From positions 239,962-303,961 of the forward strand of contig NMRB01000592.1 in the NCBI GenBank assembly GCA_002633025.1: 64,000 nucleotides of DNA, written 5' to 3'. The stretch comes from Notospermus geniculatus. Its lineage: Eukaryota; Nemertea; Pilidiophora; Heteronemertea; Lineidae. This document shows, piece by piece, positions 40,701-52,700 of this stretch. Numbering within the stretch: the stretch's first letter is position 1; each line of letters begins with the position of its first letter. The notes under the pieces are model-generated. The model had not been told where the DNA came from, did not search any database, and saw only the letters and a list, made by a program, of their open reading frames with translations. Both the position numbers and the translations under genes were made by a program.

Positions 40701-43700
40701 CACGTAAGGCAGGCGCGGCCGTGCAAAAATGTGCCCAAAATAGGCCTCTTGAAAATAGCTGGTATGCCCTCATCCTGGAAATTGAAAACCCTGAACTGAA
40801 TGACATGACGCAGACAACCCCATGACAGTGACTTCGAAGATGTTACGTCAGAGTCGACCATTGCTGAATCATGGATGGCGTCACGTCAGATTGAGTCGCG
40901 GTTTCAGATCGAGGTTGTGGCTGCAATTTCGGCACAAGTGCGCAGATCTGCGAATTCGAGAATCGTCTATTTAGCCAATAAAGTCGTATTTGGTGCTCGC
41001 ATCTCAACACAATACTTATTACTTGTTGACTGCAAGTCCTGCAGAGGCACCATTAGGCCAGACTTTTTTTATACCTTGTTTAGCGAACCCGCCGACGTCN
41101 GTTAGTTTAAAAATTCATTCTTTCATTATTCCTTTAATTGCCTGCGGCAGTTTCATTGAAGGGCCATGAAGTTGCCACTTTTTGTCGACAGCCGGCGCCA
41201 TCAGCAGTGATTGCATCATTCTCCAATACTGCAGTCTTGCCGTTTGTACCAATGTTGGAGAATGTGTGGTTACAATACAATGCATGCGTGGATACCCTAG
41301 GAACAAGAGTTACTCTACATGGGGCGAGGTTGACCGGTAGTTTTACAACATTGTCAATAGATGTGGGTATGTTTTGGGAAAAGGGAAGGAATAAAGTGCC
41401 CCTTTAAAAAACAGAAAAATTTTGATGATTTAGTGGGCCACACACGAGTGCAATTTTGCGTCCAACTATGGAGATTTTTGCCTCCTACATGCAAATGTCG
41501 TCATGTGCGGTGGTCGGAGGCAGAGGCGGAGACGGATTTTTTTGCCTCCCACGCAGATCAAACATGTTTGAAATGACGTTACGCCGCATCTACATGAGAC
41601 AAATTTGCAATCGTGTGCGGCAGCTGACGCACCGTGTGCGGCGACAGGATGCTGAGACAGAAAACTCCTATGGAGGCAACGTCGGAGACAAAATTGCACT
41701 CGTGTGCGGCCGACTTTAGGGGCCTAATGAAACCCTGCTACATAGGTATTCATTTTGAAGCGCTCTGGGTGAGCTTTCCAATGATGCATGTTGTCTGGAA
41801 GTAATCATAAAGAATAAACAAACAGAAAGTGCCAATCAGCCAAATGGAAGATGGGCATTTTGTGCCTCATCAGAAATATTGAGTGAGCGATTCCTTAATG
41901 TACGCTTTAAAGATCAAAGTGTTTTCCATCTATAGTGACCAAATAGGTTGTACTCCCCTTAAGGAAAGATTACACTTAGTCGATGTCACAGTGAAATTTA
42001 CCACCGGCTTTATTCCTGCGGCGTTTGCCCATTTCCTCAAATGGTTTGAAATAATCAATGAAAATCGTGTTTGTCGTGTTTAACATTCGAGAAGAGAGAT
42101 CTTTGGGTATGATAATGCAATTCTGCTAAGTGGTAAACTGCATCAAGGCTTGAGTTAGAATTATTTCCAAGAATCAAGCATTAGTGGATGACATCTGTTG
42201 GTTTTCCAAATGTGGTTTAGTTTTAATGGAAATGATGGCAAATCTTATTCATTATTGTCTGTTTCAGATTTGTTGATCGACCTCCTCGGAGCGTTGGCCA
42301 GCTACAGCATCACCGTAAAGGAACTCAAGATTCTGTTTAATCACCTGAAGGCGAGACACGGAAAATGGGTGAGCATGACTGTAGGAACAGTGATTTTATG
42401 ACGTCATGATGTGATTGGATATTGAGAGCCAGAGTAATCACAGAGGAAGCTGCCTGCTAAGGACACATGTGGGGTTGACAAATAGAGGAGTGGCCTTATA
42501 ACAGAGGTGACCTCCAGACAAGTGTCCTCACAACAAAGGTTTCCTCCAGATAGATTCCCCACAAAAGAGGTGTCCTTCAGACAGGTGTCCTCAGTTTCAA
42601 GTTATCCAAAGAAGGAGCCTTCACTCTATGTAGAACTTCATGCACATGATTTCGCAATTGAAATATGTTGCTGATCTTCGTAGAATGCTCCTTTCCCTGC
42701 AGTTGTATGACTGTTCCATTGGACCCCTCCTTGGGGTACAATTAGACCCTAATCCTAGCCATACCCCTGATATGGTGATGTCAATATTTCTCGCCTACAG
42801 GCAAGACATTCTGTCAAGTTGTTGTCCGTACTGCGTCAGATGCCCCAGCGACATGGACCGGACGAGTTCTTCAGCTTCCCAGGAAAGAAAGGATCGGTAA
42901 GTTGGGCTGTCAGAGCGGCGCAGTGGAAACAGCAGTGTCTGTCACCTCTGAGGTTCCAGATTCAATCTCTGGTTGGCCCTGCTCTTAAAGTGAAAGAGGG
43001 CGACTCGTTTTTCTCTGGGCACTCCGGTTTCCTCCTGCTGTGCATCAGATTTGCCCTGTGGTGTCTGTAGAATATGTTGTATTTGCAGTAAGCTCTTGAT
43101 TCAATATTGTAGGTTTCCTCCGGGGGCTCCGGTTTCCTCCTACATATCATTAATATCGCCCAGTATTGTTTGATGAGTAGCTATAATGCCCTAAGTGGGC
43201 GCTTGCACTCCTTAGATAATATTTTTCAAGAAAAAATGTTCCCGTTAAGACTACATTTCCCATCTGATATGATTGCCGCATCAGTCATAGCTTGCTGGAA
43301 ATCTGCTGGTTTCTTGGTAGAAGCCATCCAGCCATCATTATTGGCATTAAGTATTCATACCATGCTTGGTCTTTGCCTTGTTCAGTTTCCTTGAATGCAC
43401 CAAGTCGTGTGAATCAATACGAACTTGCCAGATGTATATCCTCGGGATTTGAATGAAAATACCCAAGACGCATGGCACTCATTGCACAAGTCTTTACATT
43501 TATTGCTTGATTGGATGTTGAATGAACGTCAACAGATTTGAGACGATAAATTCTGTGTCCGTTACAGGCGATTGCTCTCCCGCCGATTCGACAAATACCA
43601 TATCAGAATGGTTGGACCTTTTCCACGTGGTTCCGGTTGGACCCAGTCACTGGGATGTCCATTGAGAGGGAAAAACCATATCTCTATTGGTAGGTACAAT

Positions 43701-46700
43701 CCGTAGACCTCTTACGAAAGTCCACTCACGCAGTCTGTAGACCTGTAATGAAAGTCCATAGATGCAATCCATAAACGTCTTACAAAAGTCCATAGATACA
43801 ATCCACAAACCTCCAACGAAAGTCCGCAGATGCAATCCATAGACCTCTAACAAAAGTACGTAGATGCAATCCATGGACCTCTGATGAAAGTCCATAGATG
43901 CAATCCATTGACAGAGCTTACAAAAAGTCTGTAGATGCAATCCATAGACCTCTTACAAAAAGTCTGTAGGTCAATCCATAGACCTCGATCGTTGCTGAAT
44001 TATGTCTTGAAAGAAGGTCTGAAGAGAGCCGCACTATTTCTTGTTTCAGTTTCCGCACGGGGAAGGGTATAGGATACTCAGGTCATTTCTTAGGCAATGC
44101 CCTCGTCATCACTGCCATGAAAGTCAAGGGAAAAGGCTTCCAACATTGTGTCAAGTTTGACTTCTTACCGAGGAAGGTGAGTGGGGGATGACTTCACTGG
44201 CAGCCATCTTGGAATGTTCGCATGGAATTCAAGTCCTGTTTGGTGTGGTACTTCCTCATGTTGTTGAGCTGTGGACACTACGACAGCGTCAGACCTGATA
44301 AAATCAAAAATTCGAACTCCCTCCCTCCACGAAGAAAGTTAGATACAGCATTTCTGAACTAGCAAAAGATGTGCCGTGATCGGTTTTGAACTCTCCTTTA
44401 TTTCGTTCATCATCTTTTCCAGTGGTACATGGTGACAATAGTCCATATATACAACAGATGGAGTAAGAGTGAACTCAAATGTTACGTTGATGGAGTTCAC
44501 GTCTCGCAGACGGATATCTCGTGGTTTGTCAACACCAGTGATGTAAGTATCTAGGCAAATCTGCTCGGGCCTCAAAGCTCTGGTACAGGCCAGTCTGAAT
44601 TTTTGCGGTTTAGTTGCTGAGGGGTGGGCAGGTGCCGATCCGGGGAGTCAGGTCCTCCTGCTCTCAGGAACCTGCAATTTTTTGTCAGGATTGGCCAGAA
44701 ATCGCATCTCAGACCATTGGGAGGCCCTCCAACAGTGCCCTCATTTACTGGCCCCCTCAACCTTTAGACCTCTGGCAAAAAATCTTGGATCTGCCCCCTT
44801 GGTGCATCCCCTTCTGTATGAGATGATAGTCTGTAGTATTGGTATGTGTCCTTCCTCCTTATAATGGCCTGTTATTCATTGGAATTCTGGGCTACCATCT
44901 CCCTTTCTAATTCAAAATATTGGCATATGTCTTAGATTGTTCCTTTTCGATTTCAGCCATTTGACAAATGTTTCATCGGTGCTTCATCAGAGAATGAAAT
45001 CGACAGCATGTTCTGTGGTCAAATGTCAACGTTGTACATGTTCAGCGAGGCCCTCACGCCGCAGCAAGTTCATGCCATATATCAGCTAGGATCTGGTTAC
45101 AAGGTAAGGCCTGAGAGTTGCCTGGGTGGGGTAGTGGAAACACACGTGCCAGCCAACAACGAGATCCCGGGTTCAATTCCTCTTGTTCTCGGGGGGGGGG
45201 GGGGGGGGGGGNGTCTCCGGTTTCCTCCTACATTGTTTGGATGAGAAGCTATAATGCCCTAATTTGGCATGTACCCCTGAAATAACATTTCTGAGGCAGT
45301 CCTCATTCCTCTGTTTCCAAGTGCAAATATCTGAAAATTTATTAGAGGACTGTGTATTTTGTGACCCTCTGCTGACATACATACCTCCAGCCCAATAATG
45401 AAGTCCGTCTGATTGGTAGGCCAGTGACCTGGCATACCCTAGGGCAAGGTAACATTGGTCAAGTAATAACAGACCGTCCACATACCAGGATTTATGACCG
45501 TGATAAGAGACATAAATGGTAGTTTGTGGCAACTCGGTATTCATATACGGTCGTCTAGCCAATCTCTGTGGCCATTTCGATAACGACTACCTTTCCTAAT
45601 ACAATATTGTCTCTGTTCAGAAGTAGATGATAGGTAATTGGTTTATTTTATGAGGTTCTGGCAGTGGGTTCATTGTCTTATTCTTTCTGATGACCTGGTG
45701 TCTCTTCAATTGCACATTATTTCATGATCTATGACCCAAAAGTTCTTGGATTTTTTGCCATGTTGATAATGCAGCGTGTGTGAAGCTTCTGCAGTGGCTC
45801 AATGTGACGTCGTTTTTGACCAGCAGTCCACGATGCTGACGTCAACGACAGAGTGCGCCACGTGTTGATCATATCGTAGGTGGAGTTACACCCATCAATT
45901 GTGCCGATGACAATGTATGCCGCGTGCAGATCACGTTTGCACACACACACACACGCACACACATAGGCCTACCATTTGTGCTGACGACAAAGTGCCATGC
46001 CAGCCATGAAGGTCAATGACAGAATTTGACATCAACTTCACCATCAAGATATGGCCGCTTTTTCGGTGATGACATCATCTGCACAAACTTGAAAATGAGT
46101 ATTGTTCTCTTGCTCTTTCAGAACCAGTACCGCTTTGAAAACGAGTGCAATAATATCGTAGCAGAGCCGTATCGTCGTGTGTTGTACGACGCCAAGCTGA
46201 CGCACACCATGATGTTCATGTATAACCCCATAGCCTGTGACAGTCAGCTGTGTCTAGAATCCTCACCAAAAGGAAATCCATCTTTCTTTATCCATTCTCC
46301 GCACGCTCTGATGCTGCAGGTAAGGACACAGGTTTCTTTATTAAGAACAGAAGACCTGATTCGCTAAGGTCTCCCTCTATTGTTAAGGGGAAGTCAGCTT
46401 TCATGAACCAATCCATGTTCCAGCAGTAAATTCTCTGTTATTTTCCACCACACTGCTGCCAGAACATCCTCCCACAGCAGAGTTTTTACCTCGCGCCTCT
46501 TCAGCCACTCACTCACTGTGCTGGTGAGTGAAGAGGAGCGAGACCAAAGCCCTGCTTTTGGAGGATGTACCTGGGCCATACACAAGAAAGTTTGCCACAT
46601 TAGCTTGAGAATTTGATCGAACTGTTGTCAAACACTGAAGCAGAAGATGGAAAAAGGTGGATAGGCCTACACTGACTTTCCATTTCTACAATTTCTTAGG

Positions 46701-49700
46701 ATTTTACTGTTATTTCCTCACATTGCAGGATGTCAAAGCTGTGATCACGCATTCCATACATAGTACCCTCCACTCACTCGGCGGGATACAAGTCCTCTTC
46801 CCGTTATTCGGACAGTTAGACTGCACGCATGTGATGGAGAATGGCGAGGAGGAGAAGGTCGACTACACGATATGTGCCTCGCTGATGGAGCTTCTGTGCA
46901 ATCTTTTGGAGAGTTCAACGACGATTCAGCAACAGCTGTTGCAGAACAAAGGGTTCCTGGTCATAAGCCATTTATTAGAAAAGGTGAATATAGACCTATT
47001 TGTGGGAAGTTTATCGATCTCTTCAATAAGAAAGAAGCCCAACAGCAAATTTCTTCGTTCAATGCAACCAAAACAAACAAATATGTCTGCCTTTGTTTCA
47101 TTTTCAGTCGTCCAGAGAACATATAAATCGTCACGTCCTAGACTCGTTCCTGAAGCTGACAAATTTCTTGGTCGCGATTCCGACGTGTGCGCCGTTGCTC
47201 AAACACCTGTTTGATCACATCCTGTTCAATCCTGCCTTGTGGATCTACACCAGTGTAGAGGTAAGTACATCTAGGTACAAAGCAGATGACACAGGTACAA
47301 AGCAGATGACACAGGTACAAAGCAGATGACACAGGTACAAAAGCAGACAATTTAGGGCAAAGCTGACAACATCTTCCATGAGATGTTCCTCTGTGGGTAT
47401 CAGAGATTTTGAAATTTATTTGAAGAAAAGATTTTCTATATAAGTATTTACGAGATATTTCTTCAAATATCTGTTGTAATTTTCAGAAATTCTTGCAAAA
47501 ATGCCAGAATTGCCAAGTTTCACTGCTAGAACCAGGCGTGTTGGAAGTATATAGATCTAGCCTGACTCGAGGTATTCAACTAACACATCTAATCCCTGCT
47601 TTCTTCTTCAGGTCCAGAACAAACTGTATTCATATCTTGCCACTGAGTTCATCAATGATGCCCAAATCTACAACAACATCCGCCGTGTCAGTGCTGTACT
47701 ACAGACCATGCACTCACTCAAATACTACTACTGGATTGTCAACCCTAAGGATAGGAGTGGTATCGTACCCAAGGGAGTCGGTGAGTAGGAAAATCAATGT
47801 GATATTTTTATACACATTTTAAAAAGACCTTATTTCCGGTGTGCCAGTGCTGTCATCTGTTGATAATAAATCCTTCGTTTAGCGATATCGTCACTGACTG
47901 ATTCAAATTTTTCTGTCTTCAGATGGTCCACGGCCGAACAAAGAAGAGACAATAAAACTGAGATCGTACATGTTACTCTACATCAAGCAGATGATCCTGA
48001 AAGGACAAGGCATCAATGATGATGAGTTACAAGCCATCCTCAACTATCTCACCACCATGCATGAGGTAATGTCATAAGAAGACACAGTGAGGTTAAAGGG
48101 AGTCTATTCACTGTATCCATGACGTAGGCCCAGGCCTACGTGACGTTGTGACATTGCGCTTTCTTCAGCAAAGCAATGAATTTTGCCCACCACCTTTGCG
48201 TCATTACGACGACGTCAGCAATGGCAGACACTGTCGGAGTTACGTCGTGGAAACAATGAATAGGCAGCTATCTTCGGTTGCGATTTGTGCCTACGTTTGC
48301 TAGATCGGGTCACATAGTTGGCCAGGTTTTCAACTCATGCAAGGCAGCAAAAAAAGTGCTGTAATGACCTATGGTGGTGGACATGAGTGGGTTAATTCAT
48401 TGTTTATCTCCATTTCACAGGATGACAATCTCCGAGATGTCCTCCAGTTCACAGTGGTCTTGATGGCGGAGCATCCCGCCTCCATGGTGCCGGCGTTCGA
48501 CCGCAAACATGGCGTGCGCACCGTCTTCAAGCTGATGGCGTCGGCGAATGAAAACATCCGTATCACTGCAATGAAACTTCTAGGATTTTTCTTGATGAGG
48601 AGCACTCATAAGTAAGTTACTTCAGTATTGATGAGGGAAATGAGATGTTTTTCATGATGAAGGGCCATCATATTTGAAAACCATTGAAAAAACAGGAAAT
48701 TATACGGACTGTAACCAAGCAGAAATGGGGCTTGATATCCTTTCACTAAAGGCCTTCACCCACTTTGTCCAGATTGTGGTGTGATTTTCGTATGCCCTCA
48801 TTGTATGATGGCAGCATGGTGGAAAATTACAAAGGATTTTCTGCAGAATGGAGCATGAAATGAACAAGTGTGTGGAGGCCTTACCAACCAAAAATGCTGT
48901 TCTGTCAATGTTGAGACCCAGCCATTTTCCTTCTATTCCTAACAGCACGCAGGACTCATACTTTGATGAATCCGATTATTACGATTATGATTGGGAAGAA
49001 AGGCAGGTTTCGTTTCACCAACTGTCCCATAATCACATCCCTGTCTGCCTCTCCCTCTATGCTGTGTGTTAGGATGGTTTCTGTTATTGAATATTTTAAA
49101 GTGGGTGCCTCGTACGTACAGACATTAGGGCTGCCCACTTGCAGTATACAATAAATTTACTAGGGCAGGTAAGGTAGGGTGCAGTGCAATAGAACAAAAA
49201 GAAAACCTTGGTCTCGCTGGTTGAAGAAGAATTAAGACTATAGGGCAGTCTGGGTGGAGGAAGGAAGTCCCAGTGCTTAGACTGAAAATTGTCCCTTAAA
49301 ATGATTCACATCTGGAAATAAGACTGCTTTTTGGTGTGCTTCACTTGGAGTCCATTTATTTCTATAAAGTCCATACTTTCCTCTAGTAGATCCTTAGAGA
49401 ACTTTACATTGGGCACAAATTGGGAGGCGAACTCATTCTAGTCGTTGGTACAATGGCACTCTTACTTTTTACTGACATTCCAGTGCATGCTGCATTCCTT
49501 AAAATTCTTCCCTGTACTTTCTTGAAACGAGAATAGGTGACTTCTATGGAAAGCTCATAAAGAGCACTTAAAATGGTACTATCTGTGTCACAATTGAAGT
49601 AATTCTTGAAAAAAGTGTTAACTTTTTGAAAACATCTTCCTAATATCTCCATTTTCTAAATGGTTCTATAGTATTGTCGAATTCAAGAAAAAACAAGGCC

Positions 49701-52700
49701 AACTCGGCGATGACAAGTCTTTGTGCATGAAGTGACTGTGATTTGCAAATGCCTTTGTATGGCGTAGTCCTAGTGTAATGGCGTGTCGTCTTCAGCAGAG
49801 GACGTTCGGCTAGTGAGCTAATCAGTTGACTTCATGTCTTTGTTTCTGCATTGATAGTAAATATAAAGTCGTCTCCGAATTTTGCAAATTTAAAATTTGC
49901 GAAATTCGGAGACGACTTTATGTTTACTATCATTTTGTGTGTCATTTTTTGTGCTCTATGTGGATATTTATTTCTGTATTGATTGCGATGTCTCCTAATT
50001 CTACTTTCAGGAGGAAACACGATGCGATGAACCCGTTCAACCTGTTCTCACTCCTGGCCGAACGACTGATGCTCAACTCCACCCAGCTGACTCTTCGGAC
50101 ATACAACGTTTTGTTTGAAGTCATGACGGAGAGAATGAACAATAAGGTCATTGAGGAGAAACATACGGAGCCGGATTCCAATTACAAACTGGAGAATCCT
50201 AGTAAGTAGATGATCTTTTCCTTAACGCTGCTTTAGGTTTGATCAGGTGGGGGGAAGGGGCGGGCAACCTGGAAAATCTTCCTATGTAGATGACCGAATG
50301 CTGCTGTAGGATTGTCTGGGAGAGGGTGTCAGGGGTAGAACCAACAAAGCATCCCATGCATAGGGGTAGTGTGAGGTGATTGAAGCAGAGATACCTCCGA
50401 CACTGCTTGTACCAAATGGGATTTGAACCGGGTTAACCTGACAGTTGATCAAGAGATCTGAGCTCTATGCACTTCTTTAAAGAACTTCTTTGAAAGAACC
50501 ATTCAATGAATTCTTGATGCTTCAGAGAGGAATTTGTGTTGATGTTGGTTGGCTTCCCTGTATTAGGAGGCCTTACAAACGTCCTCAATACAGAATGGCT
50601 GTGGAAAAGAATATCACTTCTCATTGTCCTTGAGATGAAGGACTTCACAGTGACAGGTTTCTGATGACACTTCTTTGCCTTGCTTCCGTCTTTTATACCA
50701 GTAACTGATTTATTGATGTTTTTTCTCCAGTGGTGTTGAAGGTGATCGCGACGTTGATCCGTCAGTCGAAGCAGACGGACATGGTGATGGAAGTGAAGAA
50801 ACTGTTCCTATCAGATCTCACCATTCTGTGCAATCACAACAGGGACAATAGGAGGTTTGGCCTAGTTTTTCTTGCTCGCCGCTCAAAAGGTTCCAAATCT
50901 GTAAAAAAATGCCATTGCATGCAGTTAACCTGTATTTGTGCCTGCATAGAATAGACTGTACCCTTCTGAAAACATGCTCATACAGAGTACTCTGTAGGCC
51001 ATTTAAAATGCATGCCCTTGATGACATCAGTAAAGTCAGCTACCCAAATGTTTTAGGAAGATATGAAAATTTGCTTACGGCAATCTTCGAAATTCCTCCA
51101 AGGGGCAATGAAAAGGTCACTGATTTTTGACCGATTTTTGACCAATTTGAGCAGATTTAGTCAAACCAGGAAGTGTTGCTATGGCTACATTGTTCTTTGC
51201 TGACAAATATGTGATTGATTTCAGGACTGTCCTCCAGATGTCAGTGTGGCAAGACTGGCTCTTCTCAATGTCGTACATCTACCCTCGTAACCAGGAGGAG
51301 CAGCGTGTCACCGACATGGTGATGGCACTGTTCAGAATGTTGCTACATCATGCGATCAAGTTTGAGTATGGAGGCTGGAGAGTGTGGATTGATACACTGG
51401 CTATCTTACACTCGAAGGTCAGTGTCGTTCTCTTTCTCAGATTTGATGAAGTGTCTTGGTCAAAATTGAACCAAGAGCTGAGTGTCAAGTGTGACATTAT
51501 CAGTTCTATACAACATTAGGCAAATGGAATGCCCACCAGAAGGAAACCGGACTGCCAGAGGAAATCTGTCCTGTCAAAGAGTGTCGCCCTCTCTATCACA
51601 TCAACGGCAGTGGGCTTGTGATCAGACCGAGAACCTCGGCAGTGGAGCGCCAGTGTTTAAACCTTGCCACTCTGACAGCCCAAAGTACGAGATATGAGTT
51701 TTGCTGTCTGGATTCTTTTGATATGCCCCCTTTCTTATCAGGTAGATTTCAACAAGTTATCACAGATGATCATCTCAAATTTCAGGTTGCGTACGAGGAC
51801 TTCAAGATTCACATGACACAGATGTACCAACAGTACGAACGGCAACGCGTTGACGGGATCACAGACCCTGCCATACGCCAGCAGTATCCAATCAGTACAA
51901 TCTCAGGCCTGCAGGATGGTTCGCAATCACCGCCGAGACAGGCACAGAGCACGGTGGAGATAACTGAGTTGCAGGACGGAGCAGCTGAGGCCGGTGAGTG
52001 GTGTTCGTAACATCGAGGGCTTTTCATTGTGATACAAGCATAACATGGCCTAGTTTCTCCAACTGATGGTACAAAGTCGACACTTCACCACGATTTGAAG
52101 CTGAACCTCTCAGATTTATTTGATTACTCTTCTTTTCCAGCTGGTACCACAGCCACAGAGACCTCTGAAAAGGATACCCCTGCTCCAAATGAGGACACAA
52201 CTGAAAATGAAAAGCCAGTTGAAAATGGTGAGGCTGAAGCAGCCAGCACTCAGGAAGAAACCCAACCAGAGGGGTCCCCTAGCAAAAAGATGGAGAGGGA
52301 TGAAGCGTATAGTGTTCTTGGAATCAGTGATATTAAGGAGGTGGTGAATGAGATTGTTGAAACTGGGGCAGATGGGAAGGGATCAGAGGTCAAGTCTGTA
52401 GAGGAAGTTCAAGGTCAGGAGGCTGGTGGTGAAGGTCAGGAGTTCAAGGGTGAAGGTCAGGAGGTTGCAGGTGAAGGTCAGAAGGTCACAGGTGAAGGTC
52501 AGGTCACAAGTGAAGATCAGGAGGCCACAGGTGAAGGTCAGGAGGTCAAAGGCGAAGGTCAGGAGGTCACAGGTGAAGGTCAGGATGAAGAAGCAAATGA
52601 GGTGGGATCTGCTGCTGAAAAAGAGGAGGATCACAAAGAGAAGGAAGATGGTGAGAAGACATCGGAGAAAGTTACATCTGAGGAAAATAAGGAAGTTGGT

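Larger units (their letters stand above)
37253..42267 (+). other. Intron region where a conserved exon should lie
   Basis: Exon 2 ends in phase 0 and the next exon found needs phase 1. About 40 family-conserved residues (containing the SVRNLQ motif in vertebrates) are absent. I read the region on the + strand and found no candidate. A single N at 41100 marks an unsized join where sequence may be lost. Confidence 0.8.

Noticed and set aside
49001-49010. GT donor at 49007 for the possible cassette exon
   Set aside because: It would end in phase 0 and throw exon 16 out of frame; only the GC donor at 49003 fits.
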